Shown here piece after piece: positions 1-9,411 of a DNA stretch of 64,000 nucleotides. Position 1 is the stretch's first letter. Each line of letters begins with the position of its first letter. The notes below the pieces were generated by a model, which was given only the letters and a program-made list of their open reading frames with translations, was not told where the DNA came from and did no database searches. Location: NCBI GenBank assembly GCA_964546435.1, contig CAZJKJ010000014.1, positions 1 to 64,000 of the forward strand, read 5' to 3'. The position numbers and the translations under genes are program-made. Source of the DNA: CAYNST01 sp964546435 (GTDB taxonomy: Bacteria; Pseudomonadota; Gammaproteobacteria; Pseudomonadales; Cellvibrionaceae).

Positions 1-149
1 GAAAACGGGTCCCATTTTGCCAACCAGACTTTTTTCTCCCGCCGGCGCTGTCCGGCATCGGCGGGACTCCCTCAAGCGGAGCGTCAATAACTGGCCCGGC
101 CAGCAACCGTGGCAACTCATCAAAACCCAAACCTGTTGGAGAAACATCG

Positions 150-440
150 ATGAAAATCCGTCCTTTACACGATCGAGTTGTAGTTCGTCGCAAGGAAGAA
201 GAGAAGACAACGGCCGGTGGAATCCTGCTGCCCGGCACCGCCAAGGAAAAGCCAAATCAGGGTGAAGTTGTCGCGATAGGATCCGGTCGCGTGCTCGACA
301 ACGGTGATGTCCGTCCTGTGGACGTTAAAGTTGGTGATCGCGTGGTGTTCGGTAAATACGCTGGATCAGACACCATTGAAGTCAATGGTGAAGAGCTGAT
401 CATTCTCAGCGAAAACGACATCAAGGCCGTGATCGAATAA
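150..440 (+). CDS. groES: Co-chaperonin GroES (Hsp10)
   Basis: This is a 96-residue protein of normal GroES length. It begins MKIRPLHDRVVVRR and carries the mobile-loop stretch EEEKTTAGGILLPG at about residues 17-30, which contacts GroEL. It forms the heptameric lid of the cytosolic GroEL folding chamber. A GGAG ribosome binding site lies about 8 bases before the ATG. groEL follows after 46 bases, the universal groESL operon arrangement. The promoter must lie in or before the first 149 bases, and the window cuts off most of that region. Confidence 0.98.
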   Translation: MKIRPLHDRVVVRRKEEEKTTAGGILLPGTAKEKPNQGEVVAIGSGRVLDNGDVRPVDVKVGDRVVFGKYAGSDTIEVNGEELIILSENDIKAVIE

Positions 441-486
441 ATTGAATTTCATTTCATAAACTAGCTATTGATACAGGAACAAGAAT

Positions 487-2121
487 ATGGCAGCTAAAGT
501 CGTAAAATTTGGTGATAGTGCCCGCCAAAAAATGTTGGCCGGTGTGAACGTTCTGGCTGACGCAGTGAAAGCCACTCTGGGCCCCAAAGGTCGCAACGTG
601 GTTCTCGAGAAATCTTTCGGTGCACCGACCGTGACGAAAGATGGCGTGTCTGTCGCGAAAGAAATCGAGCTGAAAGACCGATTTGAAAATATGGGTGCGC
701 AAATGGTGAAAGAGGTTGCATCGCAAGCCTCTGACGAAGCCGGTGACGGTACCACCACTGCCACTGTACTGGCCCAGTCCATCCTGAACGAAGGTCTGAA
801 AGCAGTTGCAGCGGGTATGAACCCGATGGATCTCAAGCGTGGTATCGACAAGGCGGTCGTTGCTGCCGTTGCCCACCTGAAAACCATTTCCCAGCCTTGT
901 GAAGACAGCAAATCTATTGCCCAGGTTGGTACTATCTCCGCCAACAGCGATTCTCACATCGGCGACATCATTGCAGAAGCAATGGGTAAAGTCGGCAAAG
1001 AAGGTGTGATTACGGTTGAAGAAGGCAGCGGCCTGGAGAACGAACTGGACGTTGTTGAAGGCATGCAATTCGACCGCGGTTACCTGTCTCCGTACTTCAT
1101 CAATAACCAGGACAACATGAGTGTAGAGCTGGAAAGCCCCTACATTCTGCTGGTGGACAAGAAAATCTCCAACATCCGTGAAATGCTGCCAACTCTGGAA
1201 GCCGTTGCCAAATCCGGCAAATCACTGATGGTGGTTGCGGAAGACGTTGAAGGTGAAGCGCTGGCAACACTGGTTGTCAACAACATGCGCGGCATCGTCA
1301 AAGTAGCCGCGTGTAAAGCGCCCGGTTTCGGTGATCGTCGTAAAGCAATGCTGCAGGACATCGCGATCCTCACCAATGCCACCGTGATTTCGGAAGAAGT
1401 CGGGCTGGATCTGGAAAGTGCGTCTCTGGAGCATCTGGGCCAGGCCAAGCGCATCACCATGAACAAAGAGACCACCACCATCGTCGACGGTGCAGGTGAT
1501 CCGAAAGCGATTGAAGGTCGCGTCGCGCAGATTCGTACTCAAATCGAAGAAACATCTTCCGATTACGACCGAGAAAAACTGCAGGAACGCGTTGCCAAGC
1601 TCGCCGGCGGTGTGGCGGTGATCAAGGTTGGCGCAGCGACTGAAATGGAAATGCGCGAGAAAAAAGCACGGGTTGAAGACGCCCTGCATGCTACCCGCGC
1701 CGCTGTGGAAGAGGGTGTAGTTGCTGGCGGTGGTACCGCATTGCTCCGCGCTGTCGCCGCAATCACCAATCTGAAAGGCGATAACGAAGACCAGAACGCC
1801 GGTATCACCATCGCTCGTCGCGCAATGGAAGCTCCGCTGCGTCAGATCGTGGAAAATGCCGGTGACGAGGCTTCTGTGGTAGCAGAAAAAGTACGTAACG
1901 GCGAAGGCAACTTCGGTTACAACGCTGCCACGGGAGAATACGGAGACATGATTGCGATGGGTATTCTCGATCCCGCCAAAGTCACCCGTAGCGCTCTGCA
2001 GGCTGCGGCTTCCATCGCCGGTCTGATGGTGACCACAGAGGCAATGGTTGCCGATGCCCCGGAAGACAAAGCGGCTGCACCGGAGCAAGGTATGCCCGGT
2101 GGTATGGGCGGCATGATGTAA
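487..2121 (+). CDS. groEL: Chaperonin GroEL (Hsp60)
   Basis: This 544-residue chaperonin folds non-native proteins with ATP in a double heptameric ring in the cytosol. It starts MAAKVVKFGDSARQKMLAGV and has the nucleotide-binding GDGTTT motif at residues 86-91, with catalytic Asp87. Equatorial, intermediate and apical domains are collinear with the family. The C terminus ends in the typical Gly-Gly-Met tail (GGMGGMM). It is the second gene of groESL and is followed by a rho-independent terminator at 2161-2186. Confidence 0.99.
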   Translation: MAAKVVKFGDSARQKMLAGVNVLADAVKATLGPKGRNVVLEKSFGAPTVTKDGVSVAKEIELKDRFENMGAQMVKEVASQASDEAGDGTTTATVLAQSILNEGLKAVAAGMNPMDLKRGIDKAVVAAVAHLKTISQPCEDSKSIAQVGTISANSDSHIGDIIAEAMGKVGKEGVITVEEGSGLENELDVVEGMQFDRGYLSPYFINNQDNMSVELESPYILLVDKKISNIREMLPTLEAVAKSGKSLMVVAEDVEGEALATLVVNNMRGIVKVAACKAPGFGDRRKAMLQDIAILTNATVISEEVGLDLESASLEHLGQAKRITMNKETTTIVDGAGDPKAIEGRVAQIRTQIEETSSDYDREKLQERVAKLAGGVAVIKVGAATEMEMREKKARVEDALHATRAAVEEGVVAGGGTALLRAVAAITNLKGDNEDQNAGITIARRAMEAPLRQIVENAGDEASVVAEKVRNGEGNFGYNAATGEYGDMIAMGILDPAKVTRSALQAAASIAGLMVTTEAMVADAPEDKAAAPEQGMPGGMGGMM

Positions 2122-2160
2122 GCAGACCGGCGCGGCGCGATATACGCGTCTCCGGAAGAA

Positions 2161-2186
2161 GGCGGCCGGCATACGGCCGCCGTTTT
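2161..2186 (+). terminator. Rho-independent terminator after groEL
   Basis: A perfect 8-bp GC stem, GGCGGCCG (2161-2168) with CGGCCGCC (2174-2181), encloses a 5-base loop. A GTTTT run follows directly. It lies 40 bases after the groEL stop and closes the groESL transcript. Confidence 0.85.
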
Positions 2187-2440
2187 AATCAGAGAATAGT
2201 TTGTCAAATGGCAGTCAACCGGACAATCCCGGTATACTGCGTGCTTCGTTCCTGAAGCGTCTTCAACAGGGAGCTCTTTTCAATCACGCTCCTGAATCAA
2301 TACTCCGATAACCTGTAAAGCAGGCGGACCAAAAACCTGGGTACACAGGCAACACAGCCCCTACATGAGATTCGCTTTTCCCTGGTGAAGCGACAATTTC
2401 AGGTTTCTTTCTCTACATCGCAAATGACAGGACGGACATT
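2187..2440 (+). other. Intergenic region upstream of sodB
   Basis: The 254 bases from the groEL terminator to sodB hold no credible gene. A good -10-like TATACT occurs at about 2233-2238, but no convincing -35 lies 16-18 bases before it. A weak inverted pair (GGGAGC with GCTCC) lies near 2269-2293. The implied sodB leader would be about 195 bases long. No Fur box could be recognised by eye. Confidence 0.35.
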
Positions 2441-3022
2441 ATGGCTTTTGAACTTCCCCCCCTACCGTATGAAAAATCCGCTTTGACGCCCCATATTTCA
2501 GAAGAAACCCTCGAGTATCATTACGGTAAACATCACAAGACTTATGTCGACAAACTCAATGGCCTGATTCCCGGAACCGAGTTTGAAGGCAAATCCCTCG
2601 AAGAGATTATAAAAAAATCCTCCGGTGGAGTTTTCAACAACGCTGCGCAGGTGTGGAATCATACATTTTACTGGCATTGCTTGAGCCCTAACGGCGGTGG
2701 TCAGCCCACAGGTCCGATAGCAGAGGCCATCAATTCCAGTTTCGGATCCTTTGAGAAATTCAAAGAGGAATTCACCAATTCCGCGATCAACAACTTCGGC
2801 TCCTCATGGACCTGGCTGGTTAAAAAGGCTGATGGTTCCGTCGGCATTGTAAACACCAGCAACGCGCAGACCCCGCTGACCGATCCGGACGTGAAAGCCG
2901 TGCTGACAGTGGATTTATGGGAGCACGCCTACTACATTGATTATCGAAACGCGCGACCCAAGTATATGGACGGCTTCTGGGCGCTGGTTAACTGGGCATT
3001 CGTCAACAAGAATTTCGGTTAA
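2441..3022 (+). CDS. sodB: Superoxide dismutase, Fe type
   Basis: This 193-residue cytosolic enzyme dismutates superoxide to oxygen and hydrogen peroxide. The metal ligands His27, His74, Asp157 and His161 are all present, the last two in the DLWEHAYYIDYRN signature. Gln70 in NAAQVWNHTFYW is the second-sphere residue position typical of iron rather than manganese enzymes. The start is supported by collinearity with family members, which begin MAFELPPLPY. It appears to be a single-gene transcription unit. Confidence 0.97.
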   Translation: MAFELPPLPYEKSALTPHISEETLEYHYGKHHKTYVDKLNGLIPGTEFEGKSLEEIIKKSSGGVFNNAAQVWNHTFYWHCLSPNGGGQPTGPIAEAINSSFGSFEKFKEEFTNSAINNFGSSWTWLVKKADGSVGIVNTSNAQTPLTDPDVKAVLTVDLWEHAYYIDYRNARPKYMDGFWALVNWAFVNKNFG

Positions 3023-3301
3023 TCGCCGGTTACGGTCCCTGACACGTTCAAGCGAGCGTGAAAGCAGCGGAGCGTAATGGGATCGGGTCCGCCATTATGG
3101 TGGGCCCGCTCCAGTTAGCAGCCCCATGGAACGGGTCCGGGATATAATCGAGCCCTTCCGGTCGGTCTGATGCTTTACTCGAGGCATCGCTTTACTGACG
3201 ACATCAATAGCGCCGGAAATGGCACCGGAGTTTGGGCACCTGCCTGAAAGCTGTCAGAATGGGCGCCGTCTTCTGCCGAATCAATCTAGAGATGCTGCGC
3301 C

Positions 3302-4060
3302 ATGTCCGACCGCCACGAACCGACCATTTCGTCGCTTCCCCTTGATAAGGGTGAAGCTCAGAATCGCGCTGATACCCCTCGCAACCGCGCCTCAAATCCC
3401 GCCTCCGGATACAGTAATACCCGACCACAAGCGCCCGCAGCGACCCGGACCGTGACGGTCAGGTCCCCATTGGGTCCGATTGCATTGGTCATTGCACTGG
3501 CGGCTCTGGCCGGGTCCGGGTATCTGTTCTGGCAAACCCGGCAGGCTCAGGAAAAATTCGAAGCATCCCTGGCTCATCTGACGGCAACGGAAGAGCGGGT
3601 AGTGGAACTGGAAAGCAAGCTGTCCATGGCCGGCGATGAATCCACTCAGTCCATGACCGTTTTGCAGGCGAATGTGAAGGAAAATGCGTCAGAGATTCGC
3701 AAGCTCTGGGGCGTCTCCAACGACAGGAACCGCAAAGCCATCGAAGAACTTAAGGCCACATCAACCCGCTTGTCCAAAAGCGTTCAGGAAATCGACAGCA
3801 ATCATAAAAAGAATCGCGACGACTTGAGCGGTGAAATCAAGGTGATTGCCGATTTGGTCGGTGCGCAGCAATCAGCCATTGCCAAGGTCGATCGCGAATT
3901 TGCCAGTCAGTCCAAAAATATTACCAGCCAGCTGGAAAAGATGACCTCGCTGGAGACTGACATGCGCAGAAGAATGACTGCCACCGAGGAGGCGATTCGA
4001 TCCATCGACGCATTCCGGGCGCAGGTCAACCGGGAAATCCTGCAACTCAAGGAGGGTTGA
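3302..4060 (+). CDS. Membrane-anchored coiled-coil protein of unknown function
   Basis: This 252-residue protein has no family I can name. Residues 1-55 are polar and rich in Pro, Arg and Thr. One hydrophobic segment at about residues 57-76 (PIALVIALAALAGSGYLFW) is followed by an almost entirely helical, charged region to the C terminus with long heptad-like stretches. A cytosolic N terminus and a periplasmic coiled coil is the likely topology. It lies between sodB and fumarase, about 280 bases after sodB. The start codon at 3302 is plausible but not certain. The architecture suggests a structural or scaffolding role, but that is inference only. Confidence 0.75.
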   Translation: MSDRHEPTISSLPLDKGEAQNRADTPRNRASNPASGYSNTRPQAPAATRTVTVRSPLGPIALVIALAALAGSGYLFWQTRQAQEKFEASLAHLTATEERVVELESKLSMAGDESTQSMTVLQANVKENASEIRKLWGVSNDRNRKAIEELKATSTRLSKSVQEIDSNHKKNRDDLSGEIKVIADLVGAQQSAIAKVDREFASQSKNITSQLEKMTSLETDMRRRMTATEEAIRSIDAFRAQVNREILQLKEG

Positions 4061-4148
4061 CCGACCGTACTGGCAGCGCGCCCTGGTGCACGCCGGTGGG
4101 GAACCATTTTAACCCGCTTTTTCTATCTGGAATGTGAGAGTAGATTTT

Positions 4149-5681
4149 GTGACTAGCCGTGAGCCAACCATCATCAAGCAGCAGGACATTATCGACAGTG
4201 TTGCCGATGCGCTGCAGTTTATTTCCTATTACCACCCCAAAGATTTTATCGACGCGGTATTCGCGGCCTACCAGAAGGAAGTCAATCCTGCCGCGCGGGA
4301 CGCAATGGCACAAATTCTGATCAATTCACGTCTGTGTGCCCAAGGCAGGCGGCCAATCTGTCAGGACACGGGAATCGTCACGGTGTTCGTCAACCTGGGT
4401 ATGCAGGTTCAGATCGATGGGGACATGGAGCTGGAATCCATGATCAATGAAGGCGTCCGGCGGGCTTATCTTCATCCCGACAATGTGTTGCGCGCCTCGA
4501 TTCTTGCGGATCCCGATGGTGCCCGCAAGAACACCGGCGATAATACGCCGGCGGTCATTCATTACCGGGTGGTACCCGGTCGGGAGCTGGAGATTCACGT
4601 GGCGGCCAAAGGGGGCGGGTCGGAAGCAAAGACCAAATTCGCCATGCTTAACCCGTCGGATTCGGTCGTTGACTGGGTGTTGAACGTGGTCCCGCAGATG
4701 GGTGCCGGCTGGTGCCCGCCGGGAATGTTGGGGATTGGCATCGGGGGTACCGCCGAGAAAGCGATGATGCTGGCAAAAGAGGCGCTGCTCGAGCCGGTCA
4801 ATATCCAGGAATTGCAAAGCCGGGGCGCGACCAACAGAGCCGAATCCCTGCGGCTGGAGCTGTACGACAAGGTCAATGCCCTGGGTATAGGTGCTCAGGG
4901 GCTCGGCGGCCTGACGACGGTTCTGGACGTCAAAGTCAAAGATTTTCCCACCCACGCGGCCAACAAGGCGGTGGCGGTGATTCCCAACTGCGCCGCTACC
5001 CGCCACGCACACTTTACTCTGACCGGCCGCGGGCCTGCACTGCAGCAACCGCCCAGTCTGGAAGACTGGCCGGAAATCGCCTGGGAGCCGGGCGAGAGTG
5101 TCCGCCGAGTGGATCTGGACCGGGTAACCCGCGAAGAAATCCAGAGCTGGCGGCCGGGCGACACCCTGCTGTTGAGTGGCAAGCTGCTGACAGGGCGCGA
5201 TGCGGCCCACAAGCGCATGGTGGACATGCTGGCTCGCGGCGAACCTCTGCCGGTCGATTTCACCAACCGGTTTATTTATTACGTGGGCCCGGTCGATCCC
5301 GTTCGGGACGAAGTTGTGGGACCCGCTGGCCCGACAACAGCAACGCGCATGGACAAGTTCACCCGCACCGTGCTGGAGAAGACCGGCCTGATGGGCATGA
5401 TCGGCAAATCCGAGCGTGGCCCGGCGGCTATCGAGGCAATTCGGGATCATAAAGCGGTTTACCTGATGGCGGTGGGCGGCGCTGCCTACCTGGTGTCAAA
5501 AGCGATCGTCGGTTCCCGGGTGGCAGGATTTGCCGACCTGGGAATGGAAGCAATCTACGAGTTCGAGGTTCGGGACATGCCGGTCACCGTAGCTGTGGAT
5601 AGCCTCGGTGAATCGATCCATGAAAGCGGGCCCCGTTACTGGCGTGCCCGCATCGAAGAAACCGCGGTTTCCGTGGGGTAG
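4149..5681 (+). CDS. fumA: Fumarate hydratase class I (Fe-S)
   Basis: This is the single-polypeptide class I fumarase (about 510 residues). It interconverts fumarate and malate in the TCA cycle using an oxygen-labile [4Fe-4S] cluster. Cluster and active-site motifs include RRPICQDTGIV, MGAGWCPPGMLGIGIGG and VIPNCAATRHAHF. The C-terminal half carries GPTTATRMD and GKSERGP. I place the start at the GTG at 4149 (MTSREPTIIKQQD), which fits the family N terminus; an in-frame GTG at 4134 would add five residues. The dehydratase gene follows after 8 bases and may be co-transcribed. Confidence 0.96.
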   Translation: MTSREPTIIKQQDIIDSVADALQFISYYHPKDFIDAVFAAYQKEVNPAARDAMAQILINSRLCAQGRRPICQDTGIVTVFVNLGMQVQIDGDMELESMINEGVRRAYLHPDNVLRASILADPDGARKNTGDNTPAVIHYRVVPGRELEIHVAAKGGGSEAKTKFAMLNPSDSVVDWVLNVVPQMGAGWCPPGMLGIGIGGTAEKAMMLAKEALLEPVNIQELQSRGATNRAESLRLELYDKVNALGIGAQGLGGLTTVLDVKVKDFPTHAANKAVAVIPNCAATRHAHFTLTGRGPALQQPPSLEDWPEIAWEPGESVRRVDLDRVTREEIQSWRPGDTLLLSGKLLTGRDAAHKRMVDMLARGEPLPVDFTNRFIYYVGPVDPVRDEVVGPAGPTTATRMDKFTRTVLEKTGLMGMIGKSERGPAAIEAIRDHKAVYLMAVGGAAYLVSKAIVGSRVAGFADLGMEAIYEFEVRDMPVTVAVDSLGESIHESGPRYWRARIEETAVSVG

Positions 5682-5689
5682 GGGGTTGC

Positions 5690-6031
5690 ATGAGTCAATT
5701 AAACCAGAGCACTTGCGAGGCGTGCAGGCCAGACGCTCCAAAATTAACGCCGACAGAGCTGGAACAGTTCCGGGGTGAAATCCCCGGGTGGCTATTAAAA
5801 GACGTTGAGGGTGTTCAGCAGTTGCACAAGGAGTACCGGTTCAAAAATTTCCTGGAAGCCTTGGCGTTTGCCAATAAGGTGGGCGAACTGGCCGAACAGG
5901 AACAGCACCATCCTGCGCTGCTGGTTGAGTGGGGGCAGGTCAAGGTTGCCTGGTGGACCCACAAGATCGGCGGCTTGCACCGCAATGATCTGGTTATGGC
6001 AGCGAAGACGGATCAGCTAATGACGCGTTGA
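5690..6031 (+). CDS. phhB: Pterin-4a-carbinolamine dehydratase
   Basis: This 113-residue protein belongs to the 4a-hydroxytetrahydrobiopterin dehydratase family. The family recycles the oxidised pterin cofactor of phenylalanine hydroxylase. The family signature is visible as EQEQHHPALLVEWGQVKVAWWTHKIGG cut at its two halves: the EQHHP active-site histidines, then VKVAWWTHKIGGL. No phenylalanine hydroxylase gene is nearby. In such cases the protein may serve another pterin pathway, for example molybdopterin-linked metabolism, but nothing here shows that. Confidence 0.92.
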   Translation: MSQLNQSTCEACRPDAPKLTPTELEQFRGEIPGWLLKDVEGVQQLHKEYRFKNFLEALAFANKVGELAEQEQHHPALLVEWGQVKVAWWTHKIGGLHRNDLVMAAKTDQLMTR

Positions 6032-6048
6032 TAGACCCGGAGACTTGC

Positions 6049-6234
6049 ATGGCGACTATTTTGCCTTTTAAACGGCCCCGACTGTCGGAAAAGCACAAAG
6101 GCAAAAGTTTGTGCCGGGAAGGATTCCATAAATGGAAAATAAACCAGAACAAGCAGTTTGATGTCCGTCAGGGAAAACTGGTCACCGTTTATGTCTGCGA
6201 ACGGTGCGGGCATCGAAAGACCTCCGCGCAATGA
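6049..6234 (+). CDS. Small Cys/His protein, putative zinc ribbon
   Basis: This 61-residue basic protein begins MATILPFKRPRLSEKHKGK. It contains CREGFHKW and then CERCGHRK, a C-x4-H ... C-x2-C-x-H arrangement that could bind zinc. The ATG at 6049 is preferred over an upstream TTG at 6028, because that TTG overlaps the previous gene's stop. It lies just after the pterin dehydratase gene. I recognise the general pattern of short conserved gammaproteobacterial zinc-ribbon proteins but no assigned function. Short basic proteins of this kind often bind nucleic acid, though that is inference. Confidence 0.65.
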   Translation: MATILPFKRPRLSEKHKGKSLCREGFHKWKINQNKQFDVRQGKLVTVYVCERCGHRKTSAQ

Positions 6235-6327
6235 CGCCAGGGTGCCCGCCAGATCAGTGGTGCGGGTAAGGATGCGGTATCAAAGCCGGTTATTGCAGCG
6301 CGTGCGTCGTGAAGGCGTTTTTTCTGT

Positions 6328-6996
6328 TCACAGTGAAACGCCATCCGGTTTCAGGACTACACCGGCTGGCCCCACCGGCGCATCATTGAACAAAACCCGG
6401 TGATCTTCGAGGCGGACTTTGCCTTCCGCCAGCCAGCGCACTGCGAGGGGATAGAGGCGATGTTCCTCGATGAGTACCCGCGCAGCAAGGGACAGTTCCG
6501 TATCGGCCACTTCAACAGGGACCCGTGCCTGAACAATTGCCGGCCCTCCATCGAGTTCAGGCGTAACGAAGTGAACCGTCGCTCCATGTTCCCCGTCGCC
6601 GGCGTCCAGCGCTCGTCTGTGGGTATGCAGGCCAGGGTATAACGGCAGCAGCGAGGGGTGGATGTTGAGCAGTTTCCCCTGAAAATGTTCCACGAATTCC
6701 GGTGTCAGGATCCGCATGAACCCGGCGAGCACCACAATATCCGGGTGCCATCGGTCGATAGTTACCTGCAACTCCCGGTCGAAAGCGGCGCGATCCGGAA
6801 ACTGGCGGTGATCGAGCACCGCCGTGGCGACCCCGCACTGCTGCGCCCGGGTCAAACCGTAGGCGGTCGCTTTATTGCTGATGACGGCCACGACTTCAGC
6901 CGGATAGGTCGCATCGCTGCACGCATCAAGCAATGCCTGCAGATTGCTGCCGCTGCCCGATATCAGGACAACGACACGCTTTCTGACGCTGTTCAT
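6328..6996 (-). CDS. purN: Phosphoribosylglycinamide formyltransferase 1 (GART)
   Basis: This 222-residue enzyme transfers a formyl group from 10-formyltetrahydrofolate to GAR, the third step of purine synthesis. The N-terminal substrate loop is VVVLISGSGSNLQALLDA. The catalytic Asn and His lie in LLNIHPSLLPLYPG, and the catalytic Asp in VTPELDGGPAI. The ATG overlaps the purM stop by four bases (ATGA, 6993-6996), so the two are translationally coupled. Confidence 0.97.
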   Translation of the reverse strand: MNSVRKRVVVLISGSGSNLQALLDACSDATYPAEVVAVISNKATAYGLTRAQQCGVATAVLDHRQFPDRAAFDRELQVTIDRWHPDIVVLAGFMRILTPEFVEHFQGKLLNIHPSLLPLYPGLHTHRRALDAGDGEHGATVHFVTPELDGGPAIVQARVPVEVADTELSLAARVLIEEHRLYPLAVRWLAEGKVRLEDHRVLFNDAPVGPAGVVLKPDGVSL

Positions 6997-8039
6997 CCAC
7001 GCACTTCCACATGGGGTGTCGATTCGGTTGAGGCTTCAATGACGCCCAGATCAAAAACTGTTTCGCCCTTGTCCGTAAGGAACTGACGGCAGGCTTCAGC
7101 TTCTTCCGTCGGTACGCACACGACCATGCCGATACCGCAATTGAAGGTGCGCAGCATTTCGTGATCTTCGACGTTGCCGTTCTCCTGCAACCACTGGAAT
7201 ACCGGCGGCAGCGTCCAGGCATTTTTCGCGATGACCGCTTTGGTATGTTCAGGCAGGACCCGGGGAATATTTTCAAGCAAGCCGCCGCCCGTGATATGGG
7301 ACAGTGCATGAACGCGCTGGTGTTGTAGCAGCTCGAGCAGCGGCTTGACGTAGATCCGGGTGGGTTCGAGCAGGGCGTCGGCCAGGCTGCGACCGTCAAT
7401 ATCCTGTGCCAGATCGGCAGTAGACACTTCCAGAATCTTGCGAATCAGCGAATAGCCGTTGGAATGGGGCCCACTTGAGGCGAGTCCCAGCAGGCGATCG
7501 CCCGCTTTTACCCTGCTGCCATCCAGGATGGCGGATTTCTCCACAATGCCGACACAAAATCCGGCGAGATCGTAGTCTTCGCCGTGATACATGCCGGGCA
7601 TTTCGGCCGTCTCGCCTCCCACCAGAGCACAACCGGCCATGCGACAGCCGGCGCCGATGCCCGTGACCACTTGTGCGGCCGTGGCCACGTCAAGTTTGCC
7701 GGTGGCGTAGTAATCCAGGAAAAACAGGGGTTGGGCGCCGCCCACGACGAGATCGTTCACGCACATGGCCACCAGGTCGATGCCGATGGTGTCGTGGCGT
7801 CCGAGCTCCATGGCCAGCTTCAGTTTCGTGCCGACACCGTCGGTTCCCGAGACCAGCACGGGCTCCCGATACCCTTTGGGCAACTCGAAGAGCGCGCCAA
7901 AGCCGCCCAGGCCAGTCAGGACCTCCGGGCGTCGGGTGCTTTCGGCGACCGTTTTGATGGTCTCTACCAGGCGGTTTCCGGCATCGATATCGACGCCCGC
8001 ATCTTTGTAACTGAGGGAAGGTCTGGACGGCTTGCTCAT
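6993..8039 (-). CDS. purM: Phosphoribosylformylglycinamidine cyclo-ligase (AIR synthetase)
   Basis: This 348-residue ATP-dependent enzyme closes the imidazole ring of AIR in purine synthesis. It begins MSKPSRPSLSYKDAGVDIDAG and has the signature GTDGVGTKLKLA, the GGETAEMPGMY segment and HITGGGLLENIPRVLP. An open frame extends 26 codons upstream, but family alignment favours the ATG at 8039. It is the first gene of purM-purN and is divergent from the DUF2066 gene. Confidence 0.97.
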   Translation of the reverse strand: MSKPSRPSLSYKDAGVDIDAGNRLVETIKTVAESTRRPEVLTGLGGFGALFELPKGYREPVLVSGTDGVGTKLKLAMELGRHDTIGIDLVAMCVNDLVVGGAQPLFFLDYYATGKLDVATAAQVVTGIGAGCRMAGCALVGGETAEMPGMYHGEDYDLAGFCVGIVEKSAILDGSRVKAGDRLLGLASSGPHSNGYSLIRKILEVSTADLAQDIDGRSLADALLEPTRIYVKPLLELLQHQRVHALSHITGGGLLENIPRVLPEHTKAVIAKNAWTLPPVFQWLQENGNVEDHEMLRTFNCGIGMVVCVPTEEAEACRQFLTDKGETVFDLGVIEASTESTPHVEVRG

Positions 8040-8257
8040 GAAAAGGCCTGGCGTTGTAGAAGGGTCGGTGTGAATTTGAAGTGCCGCGCATCTTACCACC
8101 GCAACCCGATGGTTCAAAGCCGGGTCGACGGCAAGAAAACCACGATTTGGTGCGGAAAATGCGCTGCCATAGATGCAACAGCCTTGCTACAATCGCGATC
8201 CCGGTCGGATCCTGCGGCCTCCATGAACTTCGAATGCTAAGAACGCTAAGGTTCACT

Positions 8258-9349
8258 ATGAATGTCTGGCGCACGCTCGCCATTGCGCTGCTGTCTTTGT
8301 CGATATGCCTGCCAGCGGCGGCACTCGATTATTACCGCGCAAAAGTCCCGGTCAAATCCCAATCGGAAACCGATCGGGCCCGATCGACTGCTCTCGGCCT
8401 GAAAGATGTCCTGGTCCGGCTGTCGGGTTCGACCGAAGTAGTCCAGTCTCCGCAGATCCGCTCCGCGCTGCAGCGCCCGCTGGCCTACCTCGAGCAATTT
8501 CAGTATGAACAGGCGCGGGATGACATGGGGACCATGCGGGAATATCTTGTCATGACGTTCAATCCCGCCGTCATCGAAAATCTTTTGCGACAGGCGCAGC
8601 AACCGTTCTGGCCCGTCAATCGCCCTGAAGTGCTGGTCTGGCTGGTCGAGAACGCCCGTGAGGGCGGCAAGGCCTTTGTCAACGACCCCGCCGCGCCGGT
8701 GGTACGGAGCATTGCAAGTGCCGCCAACGCCCGCGGTGTTCCGGTGCGGTTCCCGCTGCTGGATCTCGAAGATCAGATGAATCTGACGCCGGAACAGCTT
8801 TGGTCTTTCGATGAGGAAGCTCTGATGCGCGCGGCAGAGCGGTATCGGTCTGATACCCTGCTGGTGGGACGCTACGCAGAAACTTCCGTGGGGGAGTGGC
8901 TGGTGACCTGGCAATATTTCCACCGGGGCGAATGGCGCAGCTACGAAACCCGCGACAGCGATGTGGAGGCGATCGGTTACGGCGCCATCAATCCGCTGGC
9001 TGACTATCTGGCGGGACTCTACGCCGTCGAGCCCGGAGCGGAAGGTGAAGGCTTCACCAGCACCCAGATAAGGGGGGTTGACAGCTTCATGGACTACCGG
9101 AAAATGCTGGATTACCTCGGCGGTCTGGCCGTGGTCAACCGCTATGAACTGGTTTCCATCGCGGACGATGTGATTTTGTTGAATGTGCAGATTACAGGTG
9201 ATCTGGACCAGTTCCAGAACGTGCTGTCACTGGACCGCAAGCTGCGGCTTGAGGCGAGCCAGGCGGACGCCCGCGGGCCGGGGCTGAACGTTCTGCAAAG
9301 GCGCTATGACCAGCCCCTGGACCTGCGATGGACGGGCGGTTCCGGCTGA
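8258..9349 (+). CDS. DUF2066 family secreted or envelope protein
   Basis: This 363-residue protein has a clear signal peptide, MNVWRTLAIALLSLSICLPAAALD, where cleavage after the AAA stretch is likely. The mature part shows the DUF2066 pattern near its start (YYRAKVPVKSQSETDRA then LKDVLVRLSG). The start at 8258 is chosen because only it places the signal peptide at the N terminus; the frame is open further upstream. Members occur next to purine genes and hda in related gammaproteobacteria, as here. The biochemical role is unknown. Confidence 0.85.
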   Translation: MNVWRTLAIALLSLSICLPAAALDYYRAKVPVKSQSETDRARSTALGLKDVLVRLSGSTEVVQSPQIRSALQRPLAYLEQFQYEQARDDMGTMREYLVMTFNPAVIENLLRQAQQPFWPVNRPEVLVWLVENAREGGKAFVNDPAAPVVRSIASAANARGVPVRFPLLDLEDQMNLTPEQLWSFDEEALMRAAERYRSDTLLVGRYAETSVGEWLVTWQYFHRGEWRSYETRDSDVEAIGYGAINPLADYLAGLYAVEPGAEGEGFTSTQIRGVDSFMDYRKMLDYLGGLAVVNRYELVSIADDVILLNVQITGDLDQFQNVLSLDRKLRLEASQADARGPGLNVLQRRYDQPLDLRWTGGSG

Positions 9350-9411
9350 TGGATCCGGAGGTTCCACACGCGGCTTGCCAGCGGCGGGCCATGACCAGTC
9401 GGGCTAACAGT

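Noticed and set aside
1..149. Heat-shock sigma-32 promoter for groES (CCCATTT near position 11)
   Set aside because: The -35 element would fall outside the window or at the wrong spacing, so it cannot be supported.
4326..5450. Long frame antisense to fumarase, and similar ones antisense to groEL, purU, moaA and dapD
   Set aside because: All mirror confident genes and have no independent support such as a promoter or start site.
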